Positions 17,970 to 26,935 of a stretch of DNA of 64,000 bases are shown here, in pieces. The stretch is from Nisaea sp. (lineage in GTDB: Bacteria > Pseudomonadota > Alphaproteobacteria > Thalassobaculales > Thalassobaculaceae): assembly GCF_017640745.1 (NCBI RefSeq), contig NZ_JAEPQA010000016.1:1-64000 (forward strand), given 5' to 3'. Numbering within the stretch: position 1 is the stretch's first letter; the number at the start of each line of letters is the position of its first letter. The translations under genes and the position numbers were made by a program. The notes under the pieces were generated by a model that had not been told where the DNA came from, did no database searches, and saw only the letters and a list, made by a program, of their open reading frames with translations.

Positions 17970-18812
17970 TCACGAACCGGGGAGCAGCTTCTTCGGCGCT
18001 TCCGGGACAATGATTCCGTCATCGTCCGCCGCCGGACCGGCCGCGCGGCCCGGTACCGGCATGATCATCGCGTATTCGCCCTGTTCGCGAATACGGTTCC
18101 GGACTTCGGTCAGCCACTCTTTCGACTCTCCGACGCCGACCATAAGGCGAACGAAAAGACCGGCCACCGTCTCCACCTCCACCATCGTCGGCTCCCGGCC
18201 GGAGAGCAGATCGGGATATTGCGTACGCATGACTTCCCAGCCGGCCAGAGCGGCATCGTGGGACTTGTAGGACGCAAGATGCAGCCCCCGGGCTCCGCCA
18301 CCTTCCGGCCAGGCAAGCCGGCTGGTCCTGAGTTCGAGACGCTCGAAGCGCGCGCTGTCCTGGGCCTCGCGGTTCTCCATATCCGCGTTGAGCTTGCTGA
18401 CGGCGCGCAGCGCGGCGTCGATATCGTCCCGCATCCGGTCCAACTCGGCGACGTCCACTCCGGCCGCCGGAACAGCGGCGCGGCCGTCCGAACCGGCCGA
18501 CTCCCCGAGGTCGATCCGCTTCTCGATCCGGCGCGTCACGATGCTGAGTTCGGTCTGCAGCTGGCCAAGCTGGGTCTCGACCTCGGTCAGCCGCGCGGCG
18601 CCGGTATCCTGGGACTTGATGGTTTCCGCCACCCGGTCGTCGATATATTGCCGGCGGCGCGGCCCGCGCTCGATCTCGGCCCGGTCCAGTTCGTCACGGA
18701 CCAGGGAGCGGACCTTCATCTCTTCCGTTCCGCTCCCGAAAAGGTCGCTGAGGCCACATCCGCCAAGCGGCAGCAGCAGCAGAAAAGCGAAGCAGATTTG
18801 GGAGAATTTCAT
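17970..18812 (-). CDS. lipoprotein with coiled coil and SPOR-like domain
   Basis: 280 residues. The N-terminus is a lipoprotein signal peptide ending in a lipobox (PLGGC, Cys near residue 20). A predicted coiled coil follows (about residues 75-165, with LTEVETQLGQLQTELSIVTRRIEKR). The C-terminal part, from LHLASYKSHDAALAGWEVM to the YAMIM segment, matches the SPOR pattern used to bind denuded peptidoglycan at division sites. ATG 18812 is chosen because the signal peptide starts there; the frame is open to 18971. SPOR assignment is by motif shape only. It is convergent with tRNA-Thr. Confidence 0.7.
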   Translation of the reverse strand: MKFSQICFAFLLLLPLGGCGLSDLFGSGTEEMKVRSLVRDELDRAEIERGPRRRQYIDDRVAETIKSQDTGAARLTEVETQLGQLQTELSIVTRRIEKRIDLGESAGSDGRAAVPAAGVDVAELDRMRDDIDAALRAVSKLNADMENREAQDSARFERLELRTSRLAWPEGGGARGLHLASYKSHDAALAGWEVMRTQYPDLLSGREPTMVEVETVAGLFVRLMVGVGESKEWLTEVRNRIREQGEYAMIMPVPGRAAGPAADDDGIIVPEAPKKLLPGS

Positions 18813-18939
18813 AAAGAGCCTCGAAGGACCTACAATATCTTGTAGTATCGTAGCAGAGCCGTGGCGTCTTGAGAATCCCGTGTGTAATGCGGGACAGGGT
18901 AGCGCGCGGAGCGGCAGCGAGAGACGCGGGAGGTCCGAC

Positions 18940-19296
18940 ATGCCGAAATACACGCCCGGCCCCTGGCGCATGAACCAGAGTGGCGAGCTCTGGTCCTACG
19001 CGCGCGGTGCGGCGCCGGCTCAGATCGGCACGATCAGCTGGAGCGGCGAAGCAACCGAACGCCAGGGGAATGCGCAGATCATCGCCGCCGCCGCGGATCT
19101 GAGCGAATGCCTCGACGAGGTCATGCTGCTGGTCTCGCAGCCCGAGATTGCCGAAGCGATCCTCGGCTCGGAAAGGCTCAAGACGCGCGCCCGGATGATC
19201 CTCGACAATGCCCGGCAGGTCATCAAGGAAGCGACCGGACGGGAACTTCCCGAATGGCCGCTGCGCGATCCGTCAGATACGCGCCTGGAAGGCTGA
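18940..19296 (+). CDS. small hypothetical protein with phage-type TPGPW/ANA pattern
   Basis: 118 residues from ATG 18940, preceded by GGGAGG. The opening TPGPWRM followed later by GNAQIIAAAADLSECLDEV resembles a widespread family of small phage and prophage proteins with the pattern TPGPW...NARLIAAAPDLLEAL. The function of that family is not known to me. No other phage gene is nearby, so this is either a domesticated relic or a normal chromosomal member. The next gene starts 6 bases later. Confidence 0.55.
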   Translation: MPKYTPGPWRMNQSGELWSYARGAAPAQIGTISWSGEATERQGNAQIIAAAADLSECLDEVMLLVSQPEIAEAILGSERLKTRARMILDNARQVIKEATGRELPEWPLRDPSDTRLEG

Positions 19297-19302
19297 GCGG
19301 CC

Positions 19303-19800
19303 ATGGATCTTCGGGAACTCGTCAAACGGATCTCCGACAGCGAGATCGGCGACTGGACCCCGATCCTGCGTCCGACCTATCGCCACCGCCTCGTCACAAG
19401 GAGGAACGCGAAGGGCGAGGAAATCGGCCTCGCCGCCGATCAGCACAAGCTGCACCTCACCTTGAAGAAGGATATCCGCATCACGCTCGGTTTCGGCATG
19501 GTGGAAACCGCCAATTATCACATTCCCGCGCCGAACCCCTACGCGGGCGAGAATGCGCGCACGCACCTGCTCGACTGCTACTGGGAAGGCCGCCTCGCCT
19601 TCCGGGACATCGTGGTGAATGTCGGCCGCAACCGCTGCCTGCTGCCTCTGCCGCCGGAATGGAGCGAGACCGGCATGGAGATTCCGGTAATCCGCTACGG
19701 ACTGGTCAGGCTGATTCACGACATCGCCGGCCCGCCGACCGATTTCGACGAGCATTTCACGGCCATTGGCATGCAGCGGATCAACAGGCGCTGGCCCTGA
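19303..19800 (+). CDS. hypothetical protein
   Basis: 165 residues, not recognised. Soluble, with no signal peptide or membrane segment. It has a basic N-terminal third (PTYRHRLVTRRNAKGEE) and a mixed alpha/beta appearance. It follows the 18940 gene by 6 bases and probably shares its transcript; it ends abutting the convergent gene at 19801. Confidence 0.55.
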   Translation: MDLRELVKRISDSEIGDWTPILRPTYRHRLVTRRNAKGEEIGLAADQHKLHLTLKKDIRITLGFGMVETANYHIPAPNPYAGENARTHLLDCYWEGRLAFRDIVVNVGRNRCLLPLPPEWSETGMEIPVIRYGLVRLIHDIAGPPTDFDEHFTAIGMQRINRRWP

Positions 19801-20253
19801 TCAGAACATCTTCTGGAAGAACCCGCCCGCATTGTGCAGCAGGAAGATCGCGCCGAGCCCGCCTCCAAGAATCAGCACCAGCAACAGCGTAACCTTGATC
19901 GCCATTGCGTAATCGCTCTTGGTGTTCGTGCCCTTGTGAGGTCGTTTCTTTGCAGCGGGAGCGGGATTGAGGACGGCCGCGGCGCCCGGAGGCGTCGGTG
20001 CCGGAGCTTCGGCAGCCGCCGGGGCCGGCTTGTCGCGGCCCACTTTGGACGTGGTGTCGAACACTACGATCTCCTTGCCCTGACCGGTGGCCGGATCGTA
20101 GGTGTCCTTGACGACCTTCACGGCCTGGAACTGCTTTTCGCCGTGCAGGGACTTCGCGACCTCGATCGCGCCGTCGCGGTCCGGATAGGTCGAATCGACC
20201 GCCCAGCTACCGCCCTTGAGGGTGTGCACCTCGTAAAGTGTCTGAACCGCCAT
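19801..20253 (-). CDS. hypothetical protein with C-terminal membrane anchor
   Basis: 150 residues. Residues 1-70 form a compact soluble domain (YEVHTLKGGSWAVDSTYPDR), then an Ala/Pro-rich linker (about 75-100), a basic patch (KKRPHKGTN) and one transmembrane helix (KVTLLLVLILGGGLGAIFLL) near the C-terminus: a tail-anchored layout. Function unknown. Convergent with the 19303 gene, with no gap. Confidence 0.6.
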   Translation of the reverse strand: MAVQTLYEVHTLKGGSWAVDSTYPDRDGAIEVAKSLHGEKQFQAVKVVKDTYDPATGQGKEIVVFDTTSKVGRDKPAPAAAEAPAPTPPGAAAVLNPAPAAKKRPHKGTNTKSDYAMAIKVTLLLVLILGGGLGAIFLLHNAGGFFQKMF

Positions 20254-20373
20254 CGCTTGCGCGCCTTCAACTCAACCTATGCGCTCGCGGCCGGACGTCC
20301 AGCCGCAAGAATTTATATATAAATTAGTCTTTAGGAGGGGTTAACGCTTTTTCCGTGAAATGCCGAGGAAAAG

Positions 20374-20407
20374 AAAAGGCCGCGCCGGTTGCCCGGCGCG
20401 GCCTTTT
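20374..20407 (-). terminator. intrinsic terminator downstream of the BI-1 gene
   Basis: Perfect 15-bp stem (20374-20388 with 20393-20407), 4-base loop, flanked by A-runs on one side and T-runs on the other. Read on the minus strand it ends the BI-1 transcript 23 bases after its stop. Confidence 0.85.
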
Positions 20408-20430
20408 CCGAATGCTGTCTGCCCTCAGGG

Positions 20431-21153
20431 CTATTCGCGATTGCCGAACAGCTGCAGCATGAACATGAACATGTTGATGAAGTCGAGATAGAGCTGCAGG
20501 GCGCCCATGACCGACTTCTTGGTCGCAACCTCGTGGCCGTCTGACTCCAGATACATGTTTTTGATGTTCTGAGTGTCGTAAGCGGTCAGACCCGCGAAGA
20601 CCAGCACGCCGCCGACCGAGATGATGAACTGCAGCATGGTCGAGGCCATGAAGATGTTCACAACGCTGGCGATCAGGATGCCGATCAGCCCCATGAACAG
20701 GAACGAGCCCATGCCGGAGAGGCTCTTCTTCGTGGTGTAGCCGTAAAGGCTGAGGCCCGCGAAGGCGGCGGCGGTGATGAAGAACACGCGCACGATGCTT
20801 TCGCCGGTGAAGACGAAGAAGATGCTGGCAAGGCTGAGGCCCATCACGCCGGCATAGATGAAGAAGGTCGTCCGTGCCGCGGAGGCCGACATGGACTGCA
20901 CACGTGCAGCCAGAAAGAACACCATGCCGAGCGGGGCCAGCATGATCACCCATTTCAGCGGTGAGGCGAAGATCAGCTGCGCGAAGGCCGGGGAGCTCAT
21001 CGCCAGCATCTTGGTGCCGAGCGCGAAGAAGCCGGTCAGCGCGAGGCCGATCGTCATGTGGTTGTAGACGCCGAGCATGTAGTTGCGCAGGCCGACGTCG
21101 ATCTGGGCGGCCTCCGCCTCGGCGGCTGTCATGTGTTTGCGTTGCAAGTCCAT
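20431..21153 (-). CDS. Bax inhibitor-1/YccA family membrane protein
   Basis: 240 residues with seven hydrophobic segments and the family C-terminal segment GLTAYDTQNIK followed by ALQLYLDFINMFMFMLQLFG. It is an integral inner-membrane protein of the TMBIM/BI-1 superfamily; some bacterial members act as calcium-leak channels or modulate FtsH, but the role here is unknown. Two overlapping ORFs on the same DNA are frame shadows. It is monocistronic, with its own terminator at 20374-20407. Confidence 0.9.
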   Translation of the reverse strand: MDLQRKHMTAAEAEAAQIDVGLRNYMLGVYNHMTIGLALTGFFALGTKMLAMSSPAFAQLIFASPLKWVIMLAPLGMVFFLAARVQSMSASAARTTFFIYAGVMGLSLASIFFVFTGESIVRVFFITAAAFAGLSLYGYTTKKSLSGMGSFLFMGLIGILIASVVNIFMASTMLQFIISVGGVLVFAGLTAYDTQNIKNMYLESDGHEVATKKSVMGALQLYLDFINMFMFMLQLFGNRE

Positions 21154-21335
21154 CTCTCACTCCCAACGAGCCGAAGGTCAAAAAAATGCGTCAGAGCAGA
21201 AATAAGGAACGGCCCCTGTGTTTTCAACTGAATCCGGTACGATTTTCGATACCGGGTCCCCGGCCTTGCAGTTGAAGCGATTATCGCCCAAATGATCTGA
21301 AAGAAATATGCTCGAACAAAGGGATTTTGCGCCGG

Positions 21336-21707
21336 ATGGCCGATCATGGAGACCTGAAACCGCTCTTCGGCGACAGCCGCGACGCGGAGTACGAGCTGGA
21401 CCTGCGCGGCCTCGACCTCCCGCATTCCGCGGCCTCTGTCGAGCGCATGCTTGAGCGCAGCCGGTTCCGCACCCCGCGCTCTGTCCGCGTGCTGATCGAT
21501 GCGCCCGACGGCGAGGGCGGCGGCAGTCATTTCCAGCCGCTCGGACGCCTGCTTCTGGACGCCCGCAAGGAAGGCGTGCTGACCGCGATGACCACGTTGC
21601 CGCCCGAGGACGAACTCGGCTTTCGCGTCGTCACGACCGGCAAACCGGAAAACGATGACAACGGCGCCCCCGGCGGAGATGTGGTAAAAGACAATCTTGT
21701 GGACTGA
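21336..21707 (+). CDS. small protein, possibly degenerate Smr-like
   Basis: 123 residues from ATG 21336. A segment ELDLRGLDLPHSAASVERML followed by SVRVLIDAP and a C-terminal GFRVVTTG strand loosely resembles the Smr fold order (LDLHG...VIHGKG...), but the glycine-rich nucleic-acid loop is not clear, so this is a weak guess. A TTG at 21327 could add three residues. It precedes the SIS gene by 47 bases. Confidence 0.5.
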   Translation: MADHGDLKPLFGDSRDAEYELDLRGLDLPHSAASVERMLERSRFRTPRSVRVLIDAPDGEGGGSHFQPLGRLLLDARKEGVLTAMTTLPPEDELGFRVVTTGKPENDDNGAPGGDVVKDNLVD

Positions 21708-21754
21708 ACGGTCCTATACGGGCCAGCACGGGCCATCAAAGGAACAGATATACG

Positions 21755-22390
21755 ATGGGCAGCCTCACGGACCGCACTGCGGACTATTTCGACACCCTGG
21801 CGCGCCTGACCCGCGAAGCCAGCGTCACGGATCTCGCGGGACGGCCGATGACGATCGGCGCCGGGATCGAGGCCTTCCTTTCCCGGGGACGGGCCGCGCA
21901 TGAAGCCGGCAACAAGCTCATCTTCATCGGTAACGGGGCCAGCGCCACAATGGCCTCACATTATGCGCTCGACTTCTCCAAGAACGGCGGCATCCGGTCC
22001 CTCGCCCTGAATGACGGCGCGATGCTGACCGCTCTGGTGAACGACGTCGGGGGCGAGGCGATCTTCGCCGAGCAAGTCGGCTATTATGGACGGGAGGGCG
22101 ACATTCTCGTTGCTATCAGCAGCAGCGGCTCCTCGCCGAACATTCTGAAAGCGGTGGAGCGGGCCCGGGACAAGGGATGCGGCGTCATCACCTTCTCCGG
22201 CTTCGACAGCGACAATCCGCTGCGCCTTTCCGGAGATCTCAACTTCCATGTCGCCGGCGACGAATACGGCTTCGTCGAAGTGGCGCACAGCGCTCTGATC
22301 CACGCCATCCTAGATTTGTCGCTCGGCTGGGGCACGCCGGATGACCGCAATCCGGGCGCAATGAAGCGCCGGCGGCAAAAGTCTCCTTAA
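21755..22390 (+). CDS. SIS-domain sugar-phosphate isomerase (GmhA-like)
   Basis: 211 residues, a single SIS domain. FIGNGASATMASHYALDFS matches the GNGGSA phosphosugar loop of GmhA, and ILVAISSSGSSPNILKAVE is the second phosphate-binding loop. A His in HSALIH corresponds to the GmhA metal site, although the usual Glu after the first His is Asp here. GmhA converts sedoheptulose 7-phosphate to a heptose phosphate; whether this one uses heptose or another ketose phosphate is open. AAAGGAAC precedes the ATG. Its stop overlaps the stop of the convergent gene at 22387 by 4 bases. Confidence 0.78.
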   Translation: MGSLTDRTADYFDTLARLTREASVTDLAGRPMTIGAGIEAFLSRGRAAHEAGNKLIFIGNGASATMASHYALDFSKNGGIRSLALNDGAMLTALVNDVGGEAIFAEQVGYYGREGDILVAISSSGSSPNILKAVERARDKGCGVITFSGFDSDNPLRLSGDLNFHVAGDEYGFVEVAHSALIHAILDLSLGWGTPDDRNPGAMKRRRQKSP

Positions 22391-23685
22391 TCAGCGCTCT
22401 TGTCTGCGGCGCGGCTTGCAGCTTTTGACATATCACGGGCATCGACGAGACGCTGGAGTAATGTAACGTAGCGTTCCGGCGTTCCGGGCTTGCCGAGGTC
22501 GATGCACTGTTCACGGAACCGCTTCATCTCCTCGGCGCGGTAGAAACCGGCGGCGGTACCTGCCGGGTCGTTCGACAGCTTGGCGATCCACTGAAATATT
22601 TGGTCGCGGCACTGAATGTCGGCGTTGCGGAACAGCGTGCCGACCACCGTCCGGTTGGGATGCAGATACTCGATCTCGAACACCGGCTTGCCGCGCAGCA
22701 CCGCCTCGTAAACCACGCTGGTGCCGAGCGAGAGCACGGCGTCGGCCCAGCGGATCAGCTGCGTTCCCTGGTAGGTGTCAGCAGCGACATAGGTCATGCT
22801 CGAGCTGGGATGACGGCTGACATCCTCAGCTCCAGGCGTTGGGATGTCGATCGTCCTGGTCCCATCGAGATACTGGCGCGGATGACCGGCGAGGACGAGA
22901 TAGACTCCGGGAAACTGCAGCACGAGCGCCAGCAGGCGCCCGAGTTCCTCCCAGAAGATTGGGTATTTCGCGTTGCGCAGGAAGAAGACGAGCTTAAGCT
23001 TGCCTTCGCTGCCGGGAAAGACGGCCGGGGGCAGGATCTTCTCGAGTTCGGGCAGCCATTCATCGGCGAACCTTGCTGATCCGGGAACCTCGTGTTTGTC
23101 GTGCCAGCCCTCGTCAGCACGGCGGGCCGTGATGCGGCTCGCCGTTACGAACAGGTCGAAGTCCCCGACCCGTCGGGACCTCGTCAGCCCGTCATAAATC
23201 AGGTCATTGGTGGTAATCATGTAATTCATGTAGGGATCGTCGCCGTGCGGCAGCGCGACGCACTTGATGCCCAGCTTACGCGCTTCCGCGAGCAGTGGGA
23301 CGGTCGCCGGCGCGGTACCGTAGTCGAAAGCGAACGCGATACGCGCGCTTCCCCGAGCGAGGAAATCGACGATCTCGCTGACCCTGCGGTTCTCGCGGAG
23401 CGGGCGGCCGAGCCATTGATTGGTGGAGCGCGCCAACTGGGCAAGCGTACCGACGCGGACATTTTTCTTTGCTACGAGGAAGGCGAGCCTCGGATCATTC
23501 AGATCCACGTCTTCGTCTAGCATGACGACGAAGGCGTCGTTGCCTTCGACCAGGCTCCAGAAATGGATCACCGGCGTGATATGGTCGACATCGTTATGGT
23601 GGCGCAGGAAAAAGACGATCCGTCGCCGCATCTGGCCAACCACTTTCGAGGGCTCGCCGCCGTCACGGCGCACACCCTGCCCCAT
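22387..23685 (-). CDS. GT-B-like surface carbohydrate protein (paralogue A)
   Basis: 432 residues. Starts with an FFLRHHNDVDHITPVI segment, has LPHGDDPYMNYMIT in the middle, and a C-terminal ADAVLSLGTSVVYEAVLRGKPVFEIEYLHP region that resembles the donor-binding part of GT-B transferases. It is clearly homologous along its whole length to the gene at 25679. I do not recognise a characterised member. The start codon shares its A with the last base of the upstream carbamoyltransferase stop (TGATG), so the two are translationally coupled. Confidence 0.7.
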   Translation of the reverse strand: MGQGVRRDGGEPSKVVGQMRRRIVFFLRHHNDVDHITPVIHFWSLVEGNDAFVVMLDEDVDLNDPRLAFLVAKKNVRVGTLAQLARSTNQWLGRPLRENRRVSEIVDFLARGSARIAFAFDYGTAPATVPLLAEARKLGIKCVALPHGDDPYMNYMITTNDLIYDGLTRSRRVGDFDLFVTASRITARRADEGWHDKHEVPGSARFADEWLPELEKILPPAVFPGSEGKLKLVFFLRNAKYPIFWEELGRLLALVLQFPGVYLVLAGHPRQYLDGTRTIDIPTPGAEDVSRHPSSSMTYVAADTYQGTQLIRWADAVLSLGTSVVYEAVLRGKPVFEIEYLHPNRTVVGTLFRNADIQCRDQIFQWIAKLSNDPAGTAAGFYRAEEMKRFREQCIDLGKPGTPERYVTLLQRLVDARDMSKAASRAADKSAD

Positions 23686-25583
23686 CAGTTCTTCTCAAGC
23701 ACGTAATTGCCCATCGCCAGCACGTCGGCATCGGTCAGGAAGTAGAAATTGAGGGCGTCCTCGGGCGTACAGCAGATCGGCTCGCCCTTGATGTTCATGC
23801 TCGTATTCATGACGATCGGCACGCCGGTCAGACTGTGGAAGGCCGAGATCAGATCGTGGAACAGCGGATTCGCCGACGGCTCCAGAAACTGCGGGCGCGC
23901 CGTCTCGTCGACATGCACGATCGCCGGCGCGACATCCTTGGCAAGCGGGGTTGTGCCAAAGGTGTTGATCATGAACGGCGACTGTGTCGGCTTGAAGAAA
24001 TAGGCATCCTTCGCGCTGTCGAGCAAACTTGGGCAGAATGGCCGCCAGACTTGGCGGAATTTCACCTTGGCATTGACCTTATAGAGACTCGCCATGTCGC
24101 GCGGATCAGCAAGGATCGAGCGCGCCCCGAGTGCCCGGGGACCTGCCTCCATCCGGCCCTGGAACCAGGCCACCACCTTGCCCTCGGCCAGGCGCTCGGC
24201 GACATAGGTCGCAAGATCCTCGACATGCGAGCAGTGACCGGCGAGATGCTGGCCAGCCAGAGCCTTCAGCTGCGCATGGCCGGCGTCGCCGGCGAGGTCG
24301 CGGCGCACCTGGGCCTCGTCGAGCCCAAGCGTGTTTGCCAGCGCCTTGTATTGGGCGTCGTTACGCACCGTGCGGCGCAGCGAGAAGCTGTCGATCGCCC
24401 GCTTGATATCCGCGTTCGAGAATTCGGGGCCGAGATAGACGTCCGGAAGGGCATAGTCGGAGCGCTCGGTCGAGAAATTCTCGACGGCATAGGCCATGTT
24501 GGCGCCGACGCCAATACCGTCGTCGCTGGCGACCGGTACGATATATATGCCTTCGAGCGAGTCGAGCTCCTTCCAGATCCGGCCGTTCGCCTTGCAGTTC
24601 AGGAACACGCCGCCGGACAGCGTGACGTTACGTAGCCCGGTCTGCGCAACAAAACGGTCGACCATGCGTAGCAGGGTCTCCTCGAAGCGCTCCTGCACAG
24701 CGTAGGCGAGATCCTTGTAGTATTGCGACGGCGTTTCGGTCCCGGGCGGGCAAGGCTCGCCGAACGTGGCAACAAGCTTCTCGGTGAGCTTGTCGTTTCC
24801 CGGCCAGCGCTTGCCGAGGTAGACGTATTCGGCATCGACGTCGAACTCGAACGCTCCTTCGTCGTCCGTGCGCCACGGCAGGATGCGCGCGACCTTTTCC
24901 GCCAGAACCGGGTCGGGTTTGCCGTAGGGCGCGAGCCCCATCAGCATGCCCTCGCCCTCATAGGCGTCGAAACCGCAGAACAGCGTGAAGGCGCGGTATA
25001 GCCAGCCGAGCGAATGGGGCAGCGGCTTGGCATAGATACGCTCGACCCGTGTGCCACGGCACTCCCAGACACTGAAGGTGTCGATCTCGGAATTGGCGTC
25101 GGCGACGATGCCGAGGCTGTCCCGGTAGGGGCTGGCGAGATGGCCGGACAGCGCGTGGCAGTAATGGTGGTTGAACCAGTGGATCGGCGGCATCGACCCG
25201 GTCACAAGGCCGGCCGCGGTCAGTTCGGCGGTGATTCGGGCCCTGACGTTGTCAGGATGCTTTTCCTTCAACCGGCCGATCTCGTAGCGTGCCGCCTCGG
25301 CCGGTTTGTCCGGATATTTCGCCCACTCTTCGAGATAGTAAACCGGGACGTCGAGGGTGAAGCGATCTAGGTCGAAGCCGATATTGATCGCCGCCAGGCC
25401 GTCAAGCCCGCCCTCGACCTGCGCGAGACAATATTTGATCGCCTCGATCGGAAACCGGTTCACGGCCTTCTTGACGCGGCAGAAGCGCTCTTCCTCGACA
25501 TGGGCGAGGATTCGCGTGCCTTCGAAAAGCGTCGCGGACGGGTCTACCCGGCCAAGATTCAGTCCCAACGTCATTCGTTTCAT
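23685..25583 (-). CDS. NodU/CmcH family carbamoyltransferase
   Basis: 632 residues; transfers a carbamoyl group from carbamoyl phosphate, via carbamoyl-AMP, to a hydroxyl, here probably of a surface sugar. The N-terminal Kae1-like domain (about 1-340) has VEEERFCRVKKAVNRFP, the metal-site motif HHYCHALSGHLASPY near residue 135 and FLNCKANGRIW. The C-terminal YrdC-like domain (about 400-632) has VAWFQGRMEAGPRALGARSIL and FRQVWRPFCPSLL. An oddity is that the HD[AGS]S motif usually found at the N-terminus reads VDPS, with Val in place of His. It sits between two paralogous GT-B-like genes. Confidence 0.92.
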   Translation of the reverse strand: MKRMTLGLNLGRVDPSATLFEGTRILAHVEEERFCRVKKAVNRFPIEAIKYCLAQVEGGLDGLAAINIGFDLDRFTLDVPVYYLEEWAKYPDKPAEAARYEIGRLKEKHPDNVRARITAELTAAGLVTGSMPPIHWFNHHYCHALSGHLASPYRDSLGIVADANSEIDTFSVWECRGTRVERIYAKPLPHSLGWLYRAFTLFCGFDAYEGEGMLMGLAPYGKPDPVLAEKVARILPWRTDDEGAFEFDVDAEYVYLGKRWPGNDKLTEKLVATFGEPCPPGTETPSQYYKDLAYAVQERFEETLLRMVDRFVAQTGLRNVTLSGGVFLNCKANGRIWKELDSLEGIYIVPVASDDGIGVGANMAYAVENFSTERSDYALPDVYLGPEFSNADIKRAIDSFSLRRTVRNDAQYKALANTLGLDEAQVRRDLAGDAGHAQLKALAGQHLAGHCSHVEDLATYVAERLAEGKVVAWFQGRMEAGPRALGARSILADPRDMASLYKVNAKVKFRQVWRPFCPSLLDSAKDAYFFKPTQSPFMINTFGTTPLAKDVAPAIVHVDETARPQFLEPSANPLFHDLISAFHSLTGVPIVMNTSMNIKGEPICCTPEDALNFYFLTDADVLAMGNYVLEKN

Positions 25584-25678
25584 TTACATGCACCAGCATT
25601 ACGTCCACGCTCATCGGACCCTCCGATACCGCATGGAAGCAAAACCTCCATGGGTCGCGCCCCGCGACGTCCCGAAAT

Positions 25679-26935
25679 TCAGGTGCCGCTATAGCCCAGT
25701 TGCCCGGAATCGGCTAGCTCCTTGAGCATTTCGACGTAGCCGCCGAGCACGTCAGCCCCACCAGGCTCGATGCACTCTCGCCGGAAACGGTCCAGCTCCT
25801 CTTTCCGGTAGAACCCGGCAGCCGCGGCGGCACGATCATCGCAGAGCCGCTTGATCCAGTCGTAGATATGGTCGCGACTCTGGACGTCTGAGTTCCGGAA
25901 CATCGTGCTGACGACGGACCGGTTGGGGTGCAGGTACTCAATCTCGAACACCGGTTTACCGTCCAGTATGGCCTCGTAAACGGCCGTGGTCCCGAGCGAG
26001 AAGACGACATCGGACCAACCAATCCATTGCGAGGAATGGTAGGCGTCAGAGGCGACGTAGGCCAGCCTGGAGGTCGAATGCTTGAGCGGCAGAGTCCTTG
26101 GATCGGGCAGCGGCACGTCTTCCTCCTGCCCGTCGACCTCGAAGTGTCGCGGGTGCCGGACGACGACAAGGTTGATGTTCGGGAACTGCATGACGAGCGA
26201 TAGCAGACGCGTGAATTCCTCCCAGAAGACAGCGTACTTGGCATTGCGGATGAAGAAGACGATCTTGAGGTTTCGCTCCATCTCCGCGGTCTCGATGGGC
26301 GCGAGCAGGGCCCGGAGTTGCCCTCGCCACTCGGGGCAATAGCGCGGCGAACCGAGCACCCGATTCTTGTGCTTCCATTTCGGTCCAGCCCGCTTGGCAT
26401 GGACCGTGCTCGGCGAAACCAAGATGTCGAAGATGGGGACATTGTTGAACCACTTCCCGACTTCCGAGAAATCGATCTCGTCCCTGGTGATCAGATAATT
26501 GACGTAGGGATCGTCACCATGCGGCAGCGACACCGTCTTGACGCCTCGAAGCTTTGACGCCTTGACGACGGAGGCAACAAGTTCGGCGCCGACCCAGTCG
26601 AATGCGAGGACGAGCGGGATTCCGTCGCTCATCAGGTACTGGACGATTTCTCCGGCGGTGCTGCGGCTGGAGTCGCCCCGGCCCAGGGCCTTTGCGGTGC
26701 GCTCGACGAGGGTGCCTTTCCATATCACTTCGATTGCCGGCTGCCTTTCGAGGAAACGCAGCCTGAAATCGCCGAGGCTTACCGACAACTCCGTAATGAC
26801 GACCAGGGCGTCGTGACCCGGTTCCCGGGCCCAGCGCCAGATGATCGGTGTGATGTGGTCGATGTCGTTGTGGTGACGCAGGAAGAAGACGGCGCGGCGG
26901 CGTGGGGCCGATGTGGAACTCGGCGTCGTGGTCAT
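25679..26935 (-). CDS. GT-B-like surface carbohydrate protein (paralogue B)
   Basis: 418 residues, homologous throughout to the gene at 22387: FFLRHHNDIDHITPII at the start, SLPHGDDPYVNYLIT in the middle, and SDVVFSLGTTAVYEAILDGKPVFEIEYLHP near the C-terminus. The paralogues have diverged most in residues about 40-110. A glycan-modifying transferase role is inferred from the GT-B-like C-terminal segment and the context. It heads the minus-strand run 26935 to 22387 and diverges from the 27155 operon. Confidence 0.7.
   Translation of the reverse strand: MTTTPSSTSAPRRRAVFFLRHHNDIDHITPIIWRWAREPGHDALVVITELSVSLGDFRLRFLERQPAIEVIWKGTLVERTAKALGRGDSSRSTAGEIVQYLMSDGIPLVLAFDWVGAELVASVVKASKLRGVKTVSLPHGDDPYVNYLITRDEIDFSEVGKWFNNVPIFDILVSPSTVHAKRAGPKWKHKNRVLGSPRYCPEWRGQLRALLAPIETAEMERNLKIVFFIRNAKYAVFWEEFTRLLSLVMQFPNINLVVVRHPRHFEVDGQEEDVPLPDPRTLPLKHSTSRLAYVASDAYHSSQWIGWSDVVFSLGTTAVYEAILDGKPVFEIEYLHPNRSVVSTMFRNSDVQSRDHIYDWIKRLCDDRAAAAAGFYRKEELDRFRRECIEPGGADVLGGYVEMLKELADSGQLGYSGT

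Noticed and set aside
17820-18845. Plus-strand open frame covering the tRNA and the lipoprotein gene
   Set aside because: It runs through the tRNA-Thr gene and antisense to a lipoprotein with a clear signal peptide and SPOR-like domain.
17862-19296. tRNA-Thr as an integration site for a mobile element
   Set aside because: No repeat of the tRNA 3' end and no integrase were seen downstream; only one small phage-type gene is present.
20324-21181. 285-codon minus-strand frame overlapping the BI-1 gene
   Set aside because: His/Arg-rich shadow of the BI-1 gene in another frame, running through its terminator.
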